Origin: Schistosoma haematobium
Lineage: Eukaryota > Platyhelminthes > Trematoda > Strigeidida > Schistosomatidae
Assembly: GCF_000699445.3 (NCBI RefSeq)
Contig: NC_067197.1
Coordinates: 31,727,809 to 31,791,808 of the forward strand
Reading direction: 5' to 3'
Length of the DNA stretch: 64,000 nt
The notes below the pieces were generated by a model. It ran no database searches. It was not told the origin of the DNA and saw only the letters and a program-made list of their open reading frames with translations. Positions 59,170 to 64,000 of this stretch are shown in pieces. The position numbers and the translations under genes are program-made. Position 1 is the stretch's first letter, and each line of letters opens with the position of its first letter.

Positions 59170-59885
59170 GAGTATCAGAGTGAGTTGCTTATGCCTTTTA
59201 TCGATATCTTTCTATGAAAATTTCTGTTAACATTTTTGTTATTGTAGAACTGTAACATTCCAGTTTTACTTACATAAATGATATTACCGTTCAACTTGCT
59301 ATCGAGATTTTTGTCAATTCTCTTACATGATATTATGTAATTTATAACTAGATATTCCAAATCTTTCAGTTATCAGTCAAGACCACTGAATACATAGGAA
59401 GAATAGAAAAAAGAGTACATGTTTTCATTTCCAAGGACGTTCCAAAGAATTTGAGATTTAAAAAAATAAAACAATTTTAAACGAAGCAATAATGGGCATA
59501 TTACTGATTTTTGTCGATACTTCAAAATTACCAGCAGATATAATAATCCAGTCCCGTTGAAATAGTCGTAAATAAAAACTCAAACCGAACTTATGTGTGT
59601 AAAACACCACACATTGCCCTGGTAATTTCATACTGTTAATAAAAGTCACCTGTAATTATTATTTTATTCTATTTATCTGTTAAGCAATCTTTGCCAAGTT
59701 AATGATTACTTTATCCACAACAAAATGACCTTTTTCAATCATCTGTGTTTTTCACTAGCCTAATTCTCAAAACTTATACAAACCATCTACAATGATTACA
59801 GAATATGTTCTATCAATTTTGATGATTATCACTTCAATACTCTATGTTTTCTATAGTGTTATTTGAATGTCTATTACTTCAGAAT
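59170..59885. other. No supported feature
   Basis: Short frames only (60-63 codons), nothing recognisable. Confidence 0.4.
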
Positions 59886-59889
59886 ATTT

Positions 59890-60100
59890 TATTAGTTGAA
59901 TTCTTGAGTCGATTTAAACTAGAATAACACTGAAAACTTGAAAGCACTGAACAGCCGTTTCGTCCCTAGTATGGGACTTCTCAGCAGTCATTGCGTATCC
60001 ATGATCCCGCATGCTGGTTGACGTTATACATCAACACAGTCGAATGCCGGCTTAGTGGTCTAGAGGTTAAGTATTCACGCGAGAGACAACAACATAGTGA
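59890..60100. mobile_element. Hammerhead-SINE mosaic: reversed 3' part, then plus-strand head
   Basis: 59890-60010 is antisense tail and hammerhead (minus strand CTGAGAA, GGGACGAAACGG). After CATGATCCCGCATGCTGGTT the sense head appears (GAATGCCGGCTTAGTGGTCT, AGAGGTTAAGTATTCACGCG, 60043-60095). Two orientations in one insert. Confidence 0.75.
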
Positions 60101-60104
60101 GATA

Positions 60105-63100
60105 TTTCTTTATAATAAAATCCATATTAGAATGATAACGATCGGAAAGAGCAGTTAAATTAACATATTAAGTTTGATTGACAAATCATAAGATTTAAGA
60201 TAAAAAATGTTTCATATTTTTCATGGAAAAAAATTTAAATCATAATTCTCTGATAATTTATTCTTGATTTAATCTGAATAAATTAATTTTATTACTGTTG
60301 TTGTAGTTAATTGACAGATTTATGAAAATGTAAATACGACTACGTGACTGTAGTGGATTTGCTTCGTTAATCAATCCCCTCGATAACCGTCATTCAATAA
60401 GTCTCAATAGTGTTTGAAACCAGAAGGCTAATAGAAGAGGTAACTACAGTTTATTAGCCGGTAGAGTAGATCACAAAGCTATAAGCACATGAGGCAAATC
60501 TAAAGCAGAGAGCCGGATAAGTATATACGAGCAATTAATTAGGCAAATTTATCGTCAAATTTCATAAGAACGCAGCAAGGTAAAGTAAAGATTATTAATA
60601 AGATTCGAGTAAGTATATATTTGGGGAGGAGAATGAATCATCGAGTGATATTGAAGCAATCAACATTTTAGTTAGATTCTGTCATTATAATCTAGTGTTC
60701 GTAGCATTACGAAGAAATAGACGATGTTCTGATAACATTGGTTGTTAAGTAAATTAATTAACCATAATCAAAATTGATTGTAGATAGTTGCTATATGACC
60801 ATCCATGTTAGCCTTCGTCTTATTTCTTTATTAAATTGATAGTTATTTGATTGCGATTTGTAAGAATGATTTGTTATGTTTTCAGTAAAGAAATATTTCA
60901 TATTTCTACATTTTTTTGTTTGACAAAAAAGCTCAATACATGACTAAAACATTAGGATTATTATAATGTCTAATTGTATGAATTGAAGGCTACATAAAAT
61001 TCTCCAACAGGATCATTCAAAGTTGAGACAGAAATTATTTGTCAGTTTACTCATTAGTTAAGTTAAATTTAAAGTTTATTCTATAAGGTACGACGTTTCT
61101 ATCACAAATCGACATTTGAATTGGTTTCCAATTGAAGAAAAAAGACTGATCAATAATTTTTTTATTTTATCCTTATGACTTTTATTGGAGCCAGTTTTTC
61201 TTACGTAAGTCTTAAAATTAAGCTGGTAAGCTTGACAATAATGAATTTTACACAAGTAAAAGTAAATAATTCTTCTATGTTTCTTGATTTTTAGCGTTTT
61301 TCTCTTCATTTCATATTAGTTCGTAATGGAAATCATCTTCAGAACAATAAATTTCTCTATGAAATAATCTAAATTATTTTTAAGTGTAACTAAACTTCAT
61401 GCAATTCTAATTAGAGGCTTTGAATTAAAAAGTGTTAACCAAGTTACAAGCAATGTTAATAGTACTAAACAAAGATAACCCAAGTTAACCGAAGTTGTAA
61501 ATGTAAAACACTAGATGTTAACTTACTGGTTGAATATTTCGTGCACAGCACTATTATCAAAGATCATAGGTTTGATCCTATGTAATCGATATCTAGAAGG
61601 CATTTTGTCCAGGCAAAATATTTACTTTAGTGCTTCGAAATTTTTAGTATTTTTTCAGTTTATATTAGTTTGCGATCAAAATTGCCTTTGAATCTAGTAA
61701 GTACTGAATGATTGGTAGATTAACGTATGTTTATTCTATCATTTGACAGCTAGAGGTTATAATAACATTGATACAAATAATCAACTGAATATGACAAGAA
61801 AACGAAAAGTGTAATTTTACATCAATCGAAATCTAATCGTTTAAATGGTGTATTTAGTTGAAAAATAAATTTACATTATTCAATAGTGAAATTGATTGTT
61901 AAACGAAAATACAAGTTACAGAACTGTGATTCTCAGTTTCTAATTGTAATCAATCTTTTACTTGTTATGATGGTACTTCTTTCGCTGAATAGGATACATG
62001 TTAAAGATAATCAAGTGATCAATGTATTACAAACCGATAGAGTTATTAAGGTAAAAGAAATTTTGAAGATTGACCAAAAATTGCAATTCATAGCACAAAT
62101 ACTTACAACTTACTGTGTAAGACGGTCACATACAATCATATTATACACTAATTTCAGAAATGATAACAAATACATAACTACGTGATGTTTCAATCTCAGC
62201 CTAATTTTCTATAACATAAATTCTATCTACTGCAGAAAATTACCACCTGTTTGAAGTCTAGGTGATTTATATTATTTCTTTTCATTTGAAACTGCATATT
62301 TTCGTCATATTCTCTATAATGAAGTCAAAACTATTATTTTATGAATATTGTATTCACTAACGTACATGATTGCATAATAATTACACATACCTTAACAGAA
62401 ATCTTTATCTTATCACAAAAATTATTCAGCATCTCACAGTTTCCAAGTTCCAATACATAAATACAGTTATCAGATTCGACGAGACTATGATTTATGGACG
62501 AACAATCATATTCGAGATAGCAGGTCTTGAATTTTGGAGCGACATTCATTCACTCATTTGGTTAAATATCATTTTAGTATTATAGCTGATGTGGTGAAAA
62601 AAAATCAAATTCAATTTTTAACCCTAACATTCAGCTGTAAATCATAATCCTAATTCCTCATACTGATCTACAACCCTCATCTAACCCTAGTAAGTAGGTG
62701 AACATTCCAAGGTCATTTTAGCGCTGATTATAGGTCGTCCATAAATTATAGTCTCATTTAGGATCTTTTGGCAATAGCAACCATTTAACCTCACATAGGC
62801 TTTTTTCCAAACATTTCATACGTAAGTAATCGATTGTTGAACAAGAAGCTGTACATGAATTCAAATTAATAAATACTAATTTTGATAAAACGATGAAAAA
62901 GCAGAGTTGATCTGAAAAATGTGATTTATTTGCGCTTTACAGATCAACTTTGTCTTCTTATTGATCGATCAAAATTTATAAAAGGGACTGATGGCTTTAA
63001 ATAAATATTAAATTTACTTTAGATATACCGCTAAACAATTTTATTCACCATTGTATCCTCTATTTTTCATCTCTAGTTACAGTGTATATGATGTCCATTT

Positions 63101-63500
63101 TAGATAATAAAAGGTCAAAACTCCACAGGATATTTTATTTATTAAGAAGGACTTTAGTTTGAGTGGTATTTGTTAAAAGTAAAGATATTTTGTGTAGGCA
63201 TTATATGACGAAAGTAGATCGGTAAATCAGAAAACTTTTAACCTTCTTTTTAATTGTCTAGCAGTAGTCAGTACTATTTGACACAAATATGTAACTTATG
63301 AGTTTTAAGTTATTCTTATCTGCTCCAGTAATAAAGCTTATTTATGTTGAAAATACTTATTCACCAGATGTTAGGAAGGTCACAATAGTCACCAAAGAAA
63401 ACAGCCTTCAGTAATATATAACCAAATTGTGATTTTACTGGTTTACACAATTGTTTCTTTCGAAACTTTGAAAAAGGTGGAACTAATCAAATCGTCTTGT
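60105..63500. other. Gene-poor stretch, no supported feature
   Basis: AT-rich, with open frames of at most about 100 codons (61886, 62334, 62370) lacking any recognisable domain. A weak tRNA-like B box (GGTTTGATCC, near 61570) could be an old SINE head. Nothing else aligns to the families in the window. Confidence 0.4.
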
Positions 63501-63504
63501 TTTT

Positions 63505-63898
63505 AGTTGACTAACGGCCTGTTTGAACATCTGGGCTACCTGTTTCTGTCCTGTAGATATTTCAAAAAGATATCTGTTTATGCTTGTTTCAACTAATCAT
63601 TACGTTTATTAATTGTGCAACCTATTAAGGTGTGTTTATGAAAAGTTTACAACCTGCCGCTGTACAAGTTACAAAAATGCCCAATCAGAGACATCGTGGT
63701 GGCTGGCAATATGCAACGGAAAGAATATACACTATTCAGATGCCGATTCTTGGGCTGCTAACTTCTAGCTCGTGATCACTTGATACTTATCATCAGAATC
63801 GATCAAAAAATAAGAAACGGAAACTCTTTAAAATATATTGTGTTGAGAATTCTATATTGTATCAAAAATATAATATTGAATAAAGCTAATAATAATTG
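63505..63898 (+). mobile_element. Non-LTR 3' end with (TAA)n tail, copy 2
   Basis: GGCCTGTTTGAACATCTGGG, GCAATATGCAACGGAAAGAA, GCCGATTCTTGGGCTGCTAA and GAATAAAGCTAATAATAATT are in the same order as the reverse complement of 50325-50735. The paired copies define the element's 3' end. Confidence 0.65.
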
Positions 63899-64000
63899 GT
63901 TGAAGTTAGACAATAACATCGTTGGATGCCAGCTCAGTGATCTGAAGGGTAAGCGTTCGCACGCAAGATTGATAGGTCCTGGGTTCGAATCTCGCGGGTC
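63899..64000 (+). mobile_element. Hammerhead-SINE head, cut by window end
   Basis: CAATAACATCGTTGGATGCC, AGCTCAGTGATCTGAAGGGT (A box) and GGTCCTGGGTTCGAATCTCG (B box). The hammerhead would lie just beyond position 64000. It begins right after the TAA tail of the preceding element. Confidence 0.85.

Noticed and set aside
61540..61620. Possible SINE head (GGTTTGATCC)
   Set aside because: Only a loose B box, no A box or ribozyme; too weak to call.
61886..62185. 99-codon plus-strand frame
   Set aside because: Lysine, isoleucine and asparagine rich, no motif, no splice context; probably chance in AT-rich DNA.

Overview
The window is AT-rich eukaryotic nuclear DNA. It has long introns, many retrotransposon fragments and microsatellites. 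I read it as a blood fluke (genus Schistosoma). Two things point there: a glucose transporter whose six exons join into exactly 521 codons with the features of schistosome SGTP1, and many short tRNA-like repeats carrying hammerhead-ribozyme cores of the kind known from the schistosome Sm-alpha family. I cannot decide the species from sequence alone.

Region by region: 1-10.8 kb holds the only host protein-coding gene I can support, a minus-strand facilitative glucose transporter (six coding exons, 1698-10737). Its introns carry fragments of non-LTR retrotransposons, hammerhead SINEs and other dispersed repeats. 10.8-27 kb is gene-poor, with Sm-alpha-like and hammerhead-SINE copies, an RTE 5' leader fragment, a possible Penelope-like remnant and a 5'-truncated RTE insertion with a clear 12-bp target duplication. 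27.1-29.1 kb is a near-perfect palindrome: two 840-bp arms around a 283-bp spacer. 29.8-31.2 kb is a decayed Ty3/gypsy-type integrase region. 32.1-37.4 kb is bounded by two inverted copies of a ~295-bp repeat, one of them interrupted by a 346-bp solo LTR with a 5-bp target duplication. 39-46 kb has SINEs and a deleted minus-strand RTE copy. 46.4-49.6 kb is the best-preserved mobile element, an RTE-clade retrotransposon with endonuclease and reverse transcriptase, broken by one frameshift and one stop codon. 49.7-64 kb is SINEs, further repeats, a long tetranucleotide microsatellite and another rearranged RTE copy.

The most interesting thread is a SINE of about 400 bp. In one unit it combines a tRNA-like head (A and B box) with a hammerhead core (CTGAGGA, GAAA, GTC) whose three helices still pair in the best copy. 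Copies occur repeatedly as fold-backs and, in two places, as more-than-unit-length units with terminal redundancy. That suggests multimeric or template-switched RNA intermediates, parallel to what is seen for the Sm-alpha copies in the same window. Apart from the transporter I see no host gene; most other open reading frames are short, low-complexity or lie in repeats.
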